Shown here piece by piece: positions 32,117 to 41,500 of a DNA stretch of 64,000 bases. A program made the position numbers and the translations under genes. Each line of letters begins with the position of its first letter. Within the stretch, counting starts at the first letter, position 1. Source of the DNA: Oscillospiraceae bacterium (GTDB taxonomy: Bacteria > Bacillota > Clostridia > Oscillospirales > Acutalibacteraceae); contig SVOT01000004.1 of assembly GCA_015066225.1 (NCBI GenBank), positions 1-64,000 of the forward strand. The letters run 5' to 3'. The notes under the pieces are model-generated. The model saw only the letters and a list, made by a program, of their open reading frames with translations, was not told the DNA's origin and did not search any database.

Positions 32117-32491
32117 TTATTCGGTAACTGCGCCTACAGTATATTCAACTACGGGCTTGCCGTTAACAACATGTTCTGCAATAACTTTCACTGCTTTTTC
32201 TGCAGTCATCTGAACATAAGTAACTTTTTCCTTGCCGGGTTCAAAAACCTCAACAATGGGTTCATACTGACACATACCGATGCAACCGGTCTGTGAAACA
32301 GCAACGTTTTTAACGTTTCTTTTTGCAATTTCGTCTGTAATTGCTTTAAGGACAGGGCGAGCACCTGCAGCGATACCGCAGGTTGCCATGCCGACAACAA
32401 CTCTGATACCGTCGTTACCGTCAGCGTCACGAGCAGCCATCTGAGCCTGTGCTTTTTCTTTTATAGCAAGTAACTCTTCGAGTGATTTCAT
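32117..32491 (-). CDS. [2Fe-2S] thioredoxin-like ferredoxin of the hydrogenase operon
   Basis: The 124-aa protein has the thioredoxin-like ferredoxin layout with four Cys: GMATCGIAAGA in the first half and GCIGMCQYEP in the second, matching the NuoE/HoxE C-terminal type. It probably shuttles electrons among Hyd subunits. The start at 32491 is set by GAAAGGA 9 bases upstream; an ATG at 32500 is too close to it. It begins one base after the stop of the ATPase gene. Confidence 0.85.
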   Translation of the reverse strand: MKSLEELLAIKEKAQAQMAARDADGNDGIRVVVGMATCGIAAGARPVLKAITDEIAKRNVKNVAVSQTGCIGMCQYEPIVEVFEPGKEKVTYVQMTAEKAVKVIAEHVVNGKPVVEYTVGAVTE

Positions 32492-32492
32492 A

Positions 32493-33041
32493 TCATTCAT
32501 TCCTTTCAATTGATAAGGTGTTTTCTGCAATATAATCCTCAATCCAGCTCATAACGGATGGTTCCGAAAGAGGAACCCCGTCAAGGATAATTTTTATATC
32601 AGCAGATTTGAACGTAAACTCTTTATCGTTGATACAACGGGTATAAACGAAGTCTTTGTCCTCATTCATTGACACAATAGCGGCTATTGTGGATGCCATA
32701 TCGCCCAAGGGGGTAAAGTCAACGCTGTCTGTTTTAAAAATGGCATCAACTCTTGTGCCCACACCCACCTGCGAGGTTATTGTAAAGCTACCGCCTGTCT
32801 GCTCCGCCGCCAATTTAAAAAGGGGTATTCCCATACCGACCTTTCTTGTTGTGCGGGTCGTGAAGAAGGGGTCTTTTACGTTTTCAACCTGTTCGGGTGT
32901 CATCCCCTTGCCGTTGTCATAAATACCGATAAGAAGAGTTTTATCTTTAGTATTCTCTTTGACGAGTATCTCTGTGAGAGAGGCCCCTGCGGCAATGGAA
33001 TTCTGGGCAATGTCGAGAACGTTAAGTGATAGTTCGCGCAT
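32493..33041 (-). CDS. HATPase_c domain protein of the hydrogenase operon
   Basis: The 182-aa GHKL-type ATP-binding protein has an N box LDIAQNSIAAGAS, G1 YDNGKGM, the VGMGIPLFK lid and GVGTR. No histidine-phosphorylation domain or membrane segment is seen, so it is not a full sensor kinase. The C-terminal 80 residues are unassigned. It lies between hydC and the ferredoxin gene, a placement typical of Clostridial hydrogenase operons, and it may control assembly or activity. Exact role unknown. Confidence 0.8.
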   Translation of the reverse strand: MRELSLNVLDIAQNSIAAGASLTEILVKENTKDKTLLIGIYDNGKGMTPEQVENVKDPFFTTRTTRKVGMGIPLFKLAAEQTGGSFTITSQVGVGTRVDAIFKTDSVDFTPLGDMASTIAAIVSMNEDKDFVYTRCINDKEFTFKSADIKIILDGVPLSEPSVMSWIEDYIAENTLSIERNE

Positions 33042-33046
33042 AACGC

Positions 33047-33544
33047 TTAGTTCATATATTTTGCAAGGATTCCCGGAATATCGTCTGCGGTAATTTTTCC
33101 GTAAACCTCACCGTTGATTGTGAAAACGGGGGCAAGGCCGCAAGCACCGATGCAACGGCACTCTTCAAGAGAGAATTTGCCGTCTGCTGTACATTCACCG
33201 GGTTCGATACCGAGAACTTCGCTGATTTTGTCGATAATAGGCTGAGCACCTTTAACGTAACAAGCAGTACCAAGGCAAACTGAGATATCGTATTCACCTT
33301 TGGGAGAAAGAGAGAACTGAGCATAGAATGTTGCTACGCCATAGATTTTCTCCAAGGGAATGTCCATACCCTCTGCAATCATTACCTGCACTTCGCGAGG
33401 AAGGTAGCCGTAGATACCTTGTGCCTCCTGCATTACGTGCATAAGCTGACTTTTGTCATCCTTGCACTCTGCAATCACTGCATCGAGCTTTGCTTTCTGC
33501 TCAGGTGTACCGTTAAAAGGTATTGTGCTGATTTTCTTGAGCAT
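33047..33544 (-). CDS. hydC: Hydrogenase [2Fe-2S] subunit (NuoE-like, HydC)
   Basis: The 165-aa protein binds one [2Fe-2S] cluster that links the flavin subunit to the others. The NuoE pattern is plain: a helical N-terminal half ending YGVATFYAQFSLSPKG, then CLGTACYVKGA and CRCIGACGLAPV for cluster ligation. The start at 33544 follows GGAGG; the frame extends upstream into the promoter and is not used. It is the first gene of the hydC-ATPase-ferredoxin-hydB-hydA operon. Confidence 0.92.
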   Translation of the reverse strand: MLKKISTIPFNGTPEQKAKLDAVIAECKDDKSQLMHVMQEAQGIYGYLPREVQVMIAEGMDIPLEKIYGVATFYAQFSLSPKGEYDISVCLGTACYVKGAQPIIDKISEVLGIEPGECTADGKFSLEECRCIGACGLAPVFTINGEVYGKITADDIPGILAKYMN

Positions 33545-33611
33545 TAGATTTCCTCCATTCAGATTGTGTTTGTTACGGGCAAACGCAAAATCGCAATTTA
33601 CCACTTTACAT

Positions 33612-33646
33612 ACATCGGAATTATACCACAATATCCATTCCGATGT
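33612..33646. promoter_or_regulatory. Inverted-repeat operator of the hydrogenase operon
   Basis: Perfect 10-bp arms ACATCGGAAT (33612-33621) and ATTCCGATGT (33637-33646) with a 15-base spacer, overlapping the -10 and -35 of the hydrogenase promoter. A further half-site AATTCCGAT lies at 33745-33753. Confidence 0.65.
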
Positions 33647-33649
33647 CTA
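33620..33649 (-). promoter_or_regulatory. Promoter of the hydrogenase operon
   Basis: Minus strand TAGACA, 18 bases, perfect TATAAT, about 75 bases before hydC. Confidence 0.65.
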
Positions 33650-33835
33650 TACCAAATTTCGACTTTTTGCGTTTTTTTGATATTTTTTTAACATTTTTCC
33701 GTTTTGCACAAATGCACAGCAAAATTTTTTCTGCTTTTTATCCCAATTCCGATTTTTTACGCCTGTAAATATTGCAAGTTGTATGATACAATAATAATGT
33801 ATATGAATATACCTTTTGGTTGTGGAGGAATATAT

Positions 33836-34186
33836 ATGAAAATAAGTGAAATAAAATCCATTCTTAATGCAGAGCTTATCTGCGGTGAGGAATTCATCGA
33901 AAACGAGGTCCGCACTGCTTGTGGCAGTGATATGATGAGTGATGTTCTCGCATACGTTAAAGAACAGGCCGTTCTTCTTTCCGGACTTGTTAACCCCCAG
34001 GTTGTCAGAACTGCAGAAATGATGGATATGAAATGCATCGTCTTTGTTCGCGGCAAACAGCCCGATGAAGATATGATTGAGCTTGCGATTGAGCGTGACA
34101 TTGTTCTTTTGGGAACGAAGCTCGAAATGTTTACCGCCTGCGGTCTTCTTTACAAAAACGGGCTCAAAGGAGGTAGCGGCATCTGA
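33836..34186 (+). CDS. DRTGG-like domain protein 1
   Basis: The 116-aa cytoplasmic protein resembles the DRTGG domain found beside HPr kinase-like and phosphotransacetylase proteins, with a central VRTAEMMDMKCIVFVRGKQP stretch. The start is the ATG at 33836, with GTGGAGGA just upstream; the longer frame passes through the regulatory region. First gene of a five-gene operon divergent from hydC. Its stop overlaps the next start by one base (TGATG). A second copy of the domain is at 35949. Role is probably signalling, unproven. Confidence 0.72.
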   Translation: MKISEIKSILNAELICGEEFIENEVRTACGSDMMSDVLAYVKEQAVLLSGLVNPQVVRTAEMMDMKCIVFVRGKQPDEDMIELAIERDIVLLGTKLEMFTACGLLYKNGLKGGSGI

Positions 34187-34608
34187 TGGAGCTTCTTTCT
34201 TTGCACTATGATGTAAGCGGAACCGATTTCACCTGTGCCGGTGAAGCGTCAAGCAAAATAAAAAGAAATCTCAAGGAGCTGGGTTTCCCCGCATCAGTTG
34301 TAAGAAACGTTGCCATCGCCGTTTACGAGGGTGAAATAAACCTTGTTATTCACGGTGGGGGCGGTGTTATTGACGTTGAAATATCCCCCGAATGCATCTC
34401 AATAGTTCTTGCAGACCAAGGTCCCGGCATACCCGATGTTGCCCTTGCTATGCAGGAGGGTTATTCTACCGCACCCGACAATGTACGTCAGCTGGGCTTC
34501 GGTGCAGGTATGGGTCTGCCCAACATCAAAAAATATACTGATGAAATGATTATAGAAACAGAGGTCGGAAAAGGCACGACAATCAGGCTCAAAGTGTTTG
34601 TTAAATAA
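34186..34608 (+). CDS. RsbW-like anti-sigma/serine-kinase-type ATPase
   Basis: The 140-aa HATPase_c protein has VAIAVYEGEINLVIHG (N box), LADQGPGIPD (G1) and GFGAGMGLPNIKKYTDE (G2), ending in a GKGTTIRLKV segment. This is the RsbW/SpoIIAB-like single-domain class that acts as anti-sigma factor or serine kinase. Partner unknown, and no sigma factor lies next to it. Tightly coupled to the upstream DRTGG-like gene. Confidence 0.82.
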   Translation: MELLSLHYDVSGTDFTCAGEASSKIKRNLKELGFPASVVRNVAIAVYEGEINLVIHGGGGVIDVEISPECISIVLADQGPGIPDVALAMQEGYSTAPDNVRQLGFGAGMGLPNIKKYTDEMIIETEVGKGTTIRLKVFVK

Positions 34609-34628
34609 TCTGACTGAAAGGATTTGTT

Positions 34629-35939
34629 ATGGATACATATTTCCACTCGGTGCGTCTTGACAAAGATAAATGCCGAGGATGTACTAACTGTATAAAGCGT
34701 TGCCCCACACAGGCTATACGTGTGCGAAACGGCAAGGCTGTTATAATTAAAGAGCGCTGTATTGACTGCGGTGAGTGCATTCGTGTTTGTCCCCATCACG
34801 CAAAATACGCAAGCCGTGATGTGCTCTCTCAGATTGAGGACTACAAATACAAGGTTGCTCTCCCTGCCCCTGCTCTTTACGGCCAATTCAACAATCTTGA
34901 TGATATAAACATAATTCTTAACGCACTCCCCGCTTTAGGGTTTGACAGCGTTTTTGAGGTATCAAAGGCGGCAGAGCTGATATCCGAGGCAACCAGAATT
35001 TATATGCAGGAAAATACTCATATAAGACCGCTGATATCCTCCGCCTGCCCCGCAGTTGTAAGACTTATAAGAGTCTGCTTCCCGGAGCTTGTTGATAACA
35101 TTATCCCCATAACCGCTCCCGTTGACGAGGCAGGTCGCCTTGCAAGAATAAAAGCGGTGCAAAAAACAGGGTTGAAGCCAGAAGAAATAGGTGTATTTTT
35201 CATTACACCCTGCCCCGCAAAGGTTACAGCCATAAAACAGCCCATAGGCATAGAAAAATCTCACGTTGACGGTGCAATAGCAATCAACGATATTTACCCC
35301 GCACTATTGAAGGCAATGGAAAAAACAGAACAATCCGACGAACTCAAGGCGTTGCACGAAAGCGGTGTTATCGGCATCGGTTGGGCTACAAGCGGCGGAG
35401 AAGCCTCGGGCACACTCCACGACAACGCACTTGCGGCAGACGGCATTGAAAATTGTATGAAAATACTTGAGGAAGTGGAACGAGGCTCACTCGACTCCGT
35501 TGATTTCATTGAGTTAAATGCTTGTCAGAGTGGCTGTGTCGGCGGAAGCCTTACCACAGAAAACCCCTTCATCGCAAAATCACGACTTATGAAATTGCGT
35601 AAATACAGCCCCATTTCATGCAACCATCTTGGTAACAGAGTTCTTCCCAAGGAGCTTCTTTGCACAAGCCCCGTTGAGCCCTGCGACGACGTTATGAAGC
35701 TTGCCGACAACGTTACTGAAGCAATGGCAAGAATGAACAGAATGAAGGAGCTTCTCAAGGTGTTCCCCGGTCTTGATTGCGGAACCTGCGGTGCTCCGAG
35801 CTGCAGAGCTCTGGCAGAAGATGTTGTCCGCGGCTTCACCACAGAGCAGGATTGCGTTTTCAGAGCAAGAGAGGAATTGCACGAAATCGACAGCGACGAA
35901 TGTCTTGACAGATTTATTCCACCACCTTTCAGAGAATAG
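34629..35939 (+). CDS. Sensory-type [FeFe] hydrogenase-like protein
   Basis: The 436-aa protein has two N-terminal [4Fe-4S] clusters (CRGCTNCIKRCP, CIDCGECIRVCP), a hydrogenase large-subunit domain with degenerate H-cluster motifs, and a C-terminal four-Cys domain (CGTCGAPSCRALAEDV). The H-cluster motifs are L1 SSACPAVV, L2 TPCPAKVTAI and L3 ELNACQSGCVGG. The four cubane ligands appear kept, but the proton-relay Cys of the canonical TSCCP is Ala. Relatives are thought to sense H2 or redox rather than catalyse. Its position between an RsbW-like ATPase and a PHP protein, divergent from the hydrogenase operon, supports a regulatory job. Confidence 0.85.
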   Translation: MDTYFHSVRLDKDKCRGCTNCIKRCPTQAIRVRNGKAVIIKERCIDCGECIRVCPHHAKYASRDVLSQIEDYKYKVALPAPALYGQFNNLDDINIILNALPALGFDSVFEVSKAAELISEATRIYMQENTHIRPLISSACPAVVRLIRVCFPELVDNIIPITAPVDEAGRLARIKAVQKTGLKPEEIGVFFITPCPAKVTAIKQPIGIEKSHVDGAIAINDIYPALLKAMEKTEQSDELKALHESGVIGIGWATSGGEASGTLHDNALAADGIENCMKILEEVERGSLDSVDFIELNACQSGCVGGSLTTENPFIAKSRLMKLRKYSPISCNHLGNRVLPKELLCTSPVEPCDDVMKLADNVTEAMARMNRMKELLKVFPGLDCGTCGAPSCRALAEDVVRGFTTEQDCVFRAREELHEIDSDECLDRFIPPPFRE

Positions 35940-35948
35940 AGTGAAAAT

Positions 35949-36281
35949 ATGACAGTTAAAGAATTACAAGAAAAGCTTAATTTGAGTTTCATCTGCAACG
36001 AAAATCTTGCAGAGCAAAAAATGGTTACAGGCTGCTATTGCGGTGACCTTTTGAGTTGGGTTATGTCCCGTGCCACCGACGGTGATGCATGGCTCACCGT
36101 TATGGGCAATGTAACCTCTATCGGTGTTGCCGTTCTTGCAGACGTTGCCTGCATAATACTCACAGAAAATGCACCTGCAGACAAGGATGCCGTAAAACGC
36201 GCAGAAGAAAACGAGGTTATAATCCTCGGCACCGAGAAAAACTCTTATCAGGTTGCCGTGGAGATTTCAAAGCTGATATGA
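35949..36281 (+). CDS. DRTGG-like domain protein 2
   Basis: The 110-aa paralogue of the 33836 gene product shares the pattern GCYCGDLLSWVMSRA, then a beta-strand, IILTENAPADKDAVKRAEEN and IILGTE. The second half is consistent with a small ligand-binding Rossmann-like domain. It lies ten bases after the sensory hydrogenase gene and overlaps the next gene by four bases. Confidence 0.7.
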   Translation: MTVKELQEKLNLSFICNENLAEQKMVTGCYCGDLLSWVMSRATDGDAWLTVMGNVTSIGVAVLADVACIILTENAPADKDAVKRAEENEVIILGTEKNSYQVAVEISKLI

Positions 36282-36988
36282 AAATATATTACGATTTTCA
36301 CATTCATTCGTGTCTGAGTCCCTGTGGCGACAACGAAATGACCCCCAACAACATTGTCAATTTCGCAAAAATTATGGGGTATGATGCCATCGCACTGACA
36401 GATCACAACACAGCTCTCAACTGCCCCGCGGTGGCAAAGCTTGCTGAGAAAAAAGGAATAACCTTTATACCCGGAATGGAGCTGTGCACATCCGAAGAAG
36501 TGCACGTAGTCTGTCTTTTTTATGAATTGGATAATGCGTTGAAATTTTCTGAATACGTTAAATCAACAACGCCGACCATAAAAAATAAGCCCTCCATATT
36601 CGGAGAACAGCTGATTTGTGACGAAAACGATAACGTTATCGGTCAGGAAGAGGCCTTGCTTGTTACAGCAAGCGGCATAAGCACTGAAAAGGTAGTAAAA
36701 AAAGTGGAAGAATACGGCGGTATATGCTACCCCGCCCACATTGACCGTTCTTCTTTCAGCATTCTTTCAAACCTTGGCACGATTGATGAGTATTTCGGCT
36801 TCAAGTGTGCAGAAATATTTGATATTGAAAAAGAAAATGAGCTCAAAGAACGGCACCCATATCTCAAAAATATGAAAATACTCTCAGATTCGGACGCACA
36901 TTATCTTGAAAATATGCGATTACCCGAGCAGGTTATTGATGTGCCCGAAAACACCACCAAGGCAATTTTAGATTATCTTAATAAATAA
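36278..36988 (+). CDS. PHP-domain metal phosphoesterase
   Basis: The 236-aa protein shows the PHP metal ligands: YDFHIHSCLSPCGDNEMTP, LTDHNT, GMELCTSEEVHVV, HIDRSSFSIL and DSDAHYLE. Members hydrolyse phosphate esters such as histidinol phosphate or small nucleotides; this stand-alone group has no assigned substrate. The start at 36278 overlaps the previous stop (ATGA). It closes the sensory hydrogenase operon. The repeated association of such a protein with Clostridial hydrogenases suggests a nucleotide second-messenger role, which is inference. Confidence 0.85.
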   Translation: MKIYYDFHIHSCLSPCGDNEMTPNNIVNFAKIMGYDAIALTDHNTALNCPAVAKLAEKKGITFIPGMELCTSEEVHVVCLFYELDNALKFSEYVKSTTPTIKNKPSIFGEQLICDENDNVIGQEEALLVTASGISTEKVVKKVEEYGGICYPAHIDRSSFSILSNLGTIDEYFGFKCAEIFDIEKENELKERHPYLKNMKILSDSDAHYLENMRLPEQVIDVPENTTKAILDYLNK

Positions 36989-37007
36989 TATCAAAGGAGG
37001 TTGCCGG

Positions 37008-38510
37008 ATGGAAATTAGAGAAAAAGTTTCCACACTTACTGCGGAGCCGCGGCGCTACGTTGGTAAAAAAGAAACTATCGCCTACGTTCTTAACGACGTT
37101 GCGGCAAGTCTTAACATTGACGACTACAAAGAGCGTTACATTTATGACGTTGTAAAAATCGACTTTAATCTGCTTGCGATACAGAACGTTGTTGCAACAG
37201 TATGGGACTCCTTCAACGACACCTTTATAGGTGTTATGGTTGATAAAACCAGAACGCGCTGGGGTAAATTCAAGCCCTATGTTCTTTTCGGCGAAATACC
37301 TCTCACTATTCTTGGTATGTGGTATTGGTTGATCCCATTGCTTTTTCCCGACACCCCGGGAAACTACCTGCCAAAATGGATTTTTTATTTTGCAATGAGC
37401 ATCATCACCGAAACGGCAGGAACCTTTACCTCTGTTGCTAAAACGGGATTTCTTTCAACGATAACTCCGGAGCCGCTTGAGCGTTCAAGGCTGATTGCCC
37501 TTGCAAACGTCTCTTCACATTTAGTTGAGGATTTGCCAAAGCAGGCGTTCGGTATAATATATGACCTAATCGCAAACAAAAAGCTGAATTTCCCGTTACA
37601 GAAGCTATTCTCGATTTTCGGCATAGCCTGTGCATCATTATCGGCGGCATTCGCTCTGTACTTCATCACAAACTCTAAAGAGCGTGTTTCACAATCCATA
37701 AAGCAGCCATCTGTAAAGCACTGTCTTAAAGCAGTTATCCACAACAAGCCTATGCTGATTTACCTGTTGTCGTCATTTCTTTCAGGCTTCAGCATCGGAA
37801 AAAGCAGAACAAACTTCTATATTGATGTTTTGGGGTCTGTTACGTGGAAAACAATTGTGGGCATACCCGCGTTCCCGGTTAAATTCATCAGCTATAGCTT
37901 TGTCGAGCCTTTGAGAAGACGCTTTGCCACAAAGACCCTATGGATTCTCGAGGATGCCTGGACTGATATGCTGTGGCTGACAGTTTTCGGAATCGGCTCA
38001 ATAAACAAAAACTTTATGAAAAAGCCTGTCATTCTACCAATGATGGCAATAGAAGAAATTTTTGAAATGTGCGTTTATGGACTAAGACGTGTTGTTCCGG
38101 CAGAAATTCAAAACGAAGCACTTGATTACTGCGAATGGAAAAACGGCTACCGTTCAGAAGCTATGATAGGCGTTTCAATGAGCCTTATCACAAAGCTTCA
38201 GCAAGCGGTTATGGGTAGTGTAAACAACATTGTTATGGGCAAAATCGGTTATGCTCAGGGCTTGGAAATCGGTACCCAGACCGACAAAACAAAGTGGTGG
38301 ATTTTCGCACTGGGCACAGGTATCCCCATTATTTCATCAAGCCTTGGAATCATCCCCAAATTTTTCTATCCTCTTTCGGCAGAAACACGTGAGCGTATGT
38401 ATGCCGACCTTCAGGAGCGAAGAGCCGCTATGGCAGAATTTATGAAAACTGCAACCAAAGAAGAGGTTGATGCAATCGCAGAAAAACAGCTTCAAGGACA
38501 ATTCAATTAA
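37008..38510 (+). CDS. GPH-family (glycoside-pentoside-hexuronide) cation symporter
   Basis: The 500-aa integral membrane protein has about twelve hydrophobic segments. The loop after transmembrane segment 2 carries WDSFNDTFIGVMVDKTRTRW, then GKFKPY, the family hallmark (D...G...D.T.TRWGKFRPY). The first 40 residues are hydrophilic. It imports sugars or glycosides with H+ or Na+; the substrate is unknown. AAAGGAGG precedes the ATG, 19 bases after the PHP stop, so read-through from the sensory operon is possible. Confidence 0.85.
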   Translation: MEIREKVSTLTAEPRRYVGKKETIAYVLNDVAASLNIDDYKERYIYDVVKIDFNLLAIQNVVATVWDSFNDTFIGVMVDKTRTRWGKFKPYVLFGEIPLTILGMWYWLIPLLFPDTPGNYLPKWIFYFAMSIITETAGTFTSVAKTGFLSTITPEPLERSRLIALANVSSHLVEDLPKQAFGIIYDLIANKKLNFPLQKLFSIFGIACASLSAAFALYFITNSKERVSQSIKQPSVKHCLKAVIHNKPMLIYLLSSFLSGFSIGKSRTNFYIDVLGSVTWKTIVGIPAFPVKFISYSFVEPLRRRFATKTLWILEDAWTDMLWLTVFGIGSINKNFMKKPVILPMMAIEEIFEMCVYGLRRVVPAEIQNEALDYCEWKNGYRSEAMIGVSMSLITKLQQAVMGSVNNIVMGKIGYAQGLEIGTQTDKTKWWIFALGTGIPIISSSLGIIPKFFYPLSAETRERMYADLQERRAAMAEFMKTATKEEVDAIAEKQLQGQFN

Positions 38511-38518
38511 TTATAAAC

Positions 38519-38559
38519 AAAAAAGTCTGTTACGATTTTTCATCGTAACAGACTTTTTT
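38519..38559. terminator. Bidirectional terminator
   Basis: Eighteen-bp perfect stem (38519-38536 with 38542-38559) with a TTTTC loop and T runs on both strands; it serves the symporter and the FN3 gene cluster. Confidence 0.9.
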
Positions 38560-38562
38560 ATC

Positions 38563-41500
38563 TTAATATTTATCTTTACATTTTATGCCGGACTCTGTTT
38601 TGCCGGTATAAGAACCGCTGTATGCCTTAACCGTGTAGGTGTATGTAACACCTTTTTTTGCTGTTTTGTCAACATATTTCACGGTATCCTTGCCTGAAAC
38701 CTTAGCAATTCTTTCCCAAGCACCTGAGCCCACACGTCTGTAAACATAGTAGCCGGATGCACCCTTTTCAGCTTCCCACCTTACGGTTATACCGCTCTTT
38801 GAGCTGACGGCACTCACAAGCTCCGGAACGCCCAACCTTTTAATTGTGATTCCCGTTGAGCTGTGAGCAGATGTTGAGCTTGAATTCACGGCTTTGACTG
38901 TGTAGATGTAAGTCTTGCCATCGGATACCTTTTTATCTGTATAAGATGTGCTTTTGACACCCGTTGCAATTTTCGTCCATGAATCATCGCCTTTGAGCTT
39001 TCTGTAAACATTATATGTTTTCGCACCACTCACCTTGCCCCAGCTTACAGTAATGCTTCCCGCATTGTTGACAGCCTTTGTAAGCTTAGGTGTTGTGAGT
39101 CTTATTATTGACCAACCGCTAGATTTATAGCTTGAAAATTCCTTACCGTTATATGATTTAACTGTGTAGGTGTATTTCTTGCCCGCAGTAACGTTCTTGT
39201 CGGTATAAGAAGTTTTACTTGCAATACCCACGCGCTTCCACGATGAATCTCCGGGGCCCTTTCTGTAAACATAATAGCTCTTTGCACCGGGAATTGAATT
39301 CCACGAAACGCTTATTGCCGAACCGGAGTTTTTAAGAGTAACGGTTGGCGCCGCAAAGTATTTAATGCTCTTTGTTTGGTAAGTGCTCAGACTCTTTCCG
39401 TTTTCGGCTCTGACAGCATACGTTGCGTTAACATTGTTTTTGGCTGTTTTGTCAAGATAGCTCAGGGATTCTGATGAAACTGTGCCAAGCTTAGTCCAGC
39501 TTTTTTCACCCGTCAGTTTTCTGTAAACTCTGTATTTATTTGCACCCTTAACGCTGCCCCAACTGATTTTGACGCCACCATAGGCGTTAGAAACCTTTGA
39601 TATTGAAGGTGCTTTCATAAACACGTTTTCACAATAATCAGAATTTGCACTCTTTAAAGAGCCGTCAATACTTCTGATTATATAACGGTACCTTGTTCCT
39701 GCGGAAACCTCCGTATCTTCAAAGGACGTAACCTTATATGATACCGTTGCAATAACCGTATATTCGCCGACTTTTCCGCCGGAGCCCACTTTGGCTCTGC
39801 GTATTTCGTATTTATCGGCACCGCCCACACTTTTCCAGGAAAGAAGTGTTGATGCTGATTTGTTTTCTGCTTTGAGCACGGGTGATGCAAGGAAGCTGAC
39901 TGAAACAACCTCATCCTCCGAAACGCCACCCTTGAAGCCGCTGAGAACCGGCTTTATTGCATACTTATATTCATTGCCGCTGGCTACTGTATCATCAACA
40001 TAGCTTGTATCTTCTACCCCAGCAAGCTCCACCCAGCCGTTGCCGTCGTTTCTGCATACAATATAACTATCGGCACTACGGTGGACACGCCACGTTATTT
40101 TAACGCTGTCTGAGAGCATTTTTACACTGACATTTTCAACACAAGCAATACGCATTGTACCCTGCTGAATATCTGAGTTTCTGCTTTCACCTTTAAGGCT
40201 ATATGCTTTGAGGACGTAGAAATAAACGCTACCCTCAGTTACGTCAGTGTCAATATACTCAAGGGGCTCACCCTTTTTAACTGTTTTCACAAATTCAAAC
40301 TGACCGTTTTCGCCCACACGACGCATAAGCTCATAATGCTGAGCGTCGCCGACCGCTTCCCATATAACCTTTATACCCGCCTTGTTGTTATCAACAACGG
40401 GCTTCGGTGCGGCAAGATAATAAACCTTTTCAGCAGAAGAAACCCTTGCACCCTCGGAGTTACCGATATAGGGAGCTACAGCATAATAATATTCATTTCC
40501 GCTTATTACAGAGGTATCTTTATAATAATCAGCCGTTGACCTTACTGAGCCGACCTTTTCCCAAGCGGAAGCCTCGGTTCTTCTGTAAACGTAATAACCG
40601 TTAACACCATTTACGCTTTCCCAGAAGACAGTCACGTTATCAGCGCCCGTTGCCATGCTTGAAACAATCGCCGAAGGAACTCTTGTTATTGTGTAGCCTG
40701 TTTTGGTTACGGCACTTTCACCGTAGTCGTTAACCGCTTTCACTGTATATGTATATGCCTTGCCGTCTGTAACAAGTGAATCAACAAACGTATTTGTTGT
40801 TACGGTTTCATATTCTTTAAAATCTGTATCTGTGCCCACAGCGCGTCTGTAAACGACGTAATATGAAGCATTTTCCAGTTCTTTCCATGTGAGCTCTATG
40901 CCGTTTTCTGTGTTGCTGAGCGATAATACCGACGGGGTTTCAAGATAAGAAATCATAACACCCTGCTCAGCAGTATCTGTTGTAAATGAGCCTACAGCAG
41001 AGTTAACGTCATATTCGTAGGTTTTGCCGTTTTCGACCTTTGTATCCTTATAAAGAGTTGTTGAGGCGGCTGAACGGGTAACAAGCTTGGTCCACTGTTC
41101 AGCACCAGCCTCACGGCGCATAATAACGTAATTATCTGCACCTGCAGCTTTATCCCACGTAATTTCAATACCGCCAACAGAATTTGCTGCCGCAATATTT
41201 TCCGGCTTGCTTACATATTTACAGGACACGCCGTTTGAGTTATATGCGCTTGTGGCATCACCGTTAACAGACTGAACAAAATATGTGTATGTTTTACCGC
41301 TGATAAGCTCGCTGACATCAACATATTCAAGCACGTCTGCCGACACCTCTGCAATTATCTCTCTGCCGCTGTCTTCGCACTCACGTCTTATAACGTATCC
41401 GTTAGCACCATCTGCCGCATCCCACGAAAGTGTTATTTTGTTTGTGCCAAGCTTCGCACCTTTGAGCTTCGGTGCCTCAAGAGTAGGTACGTCGGGAATT

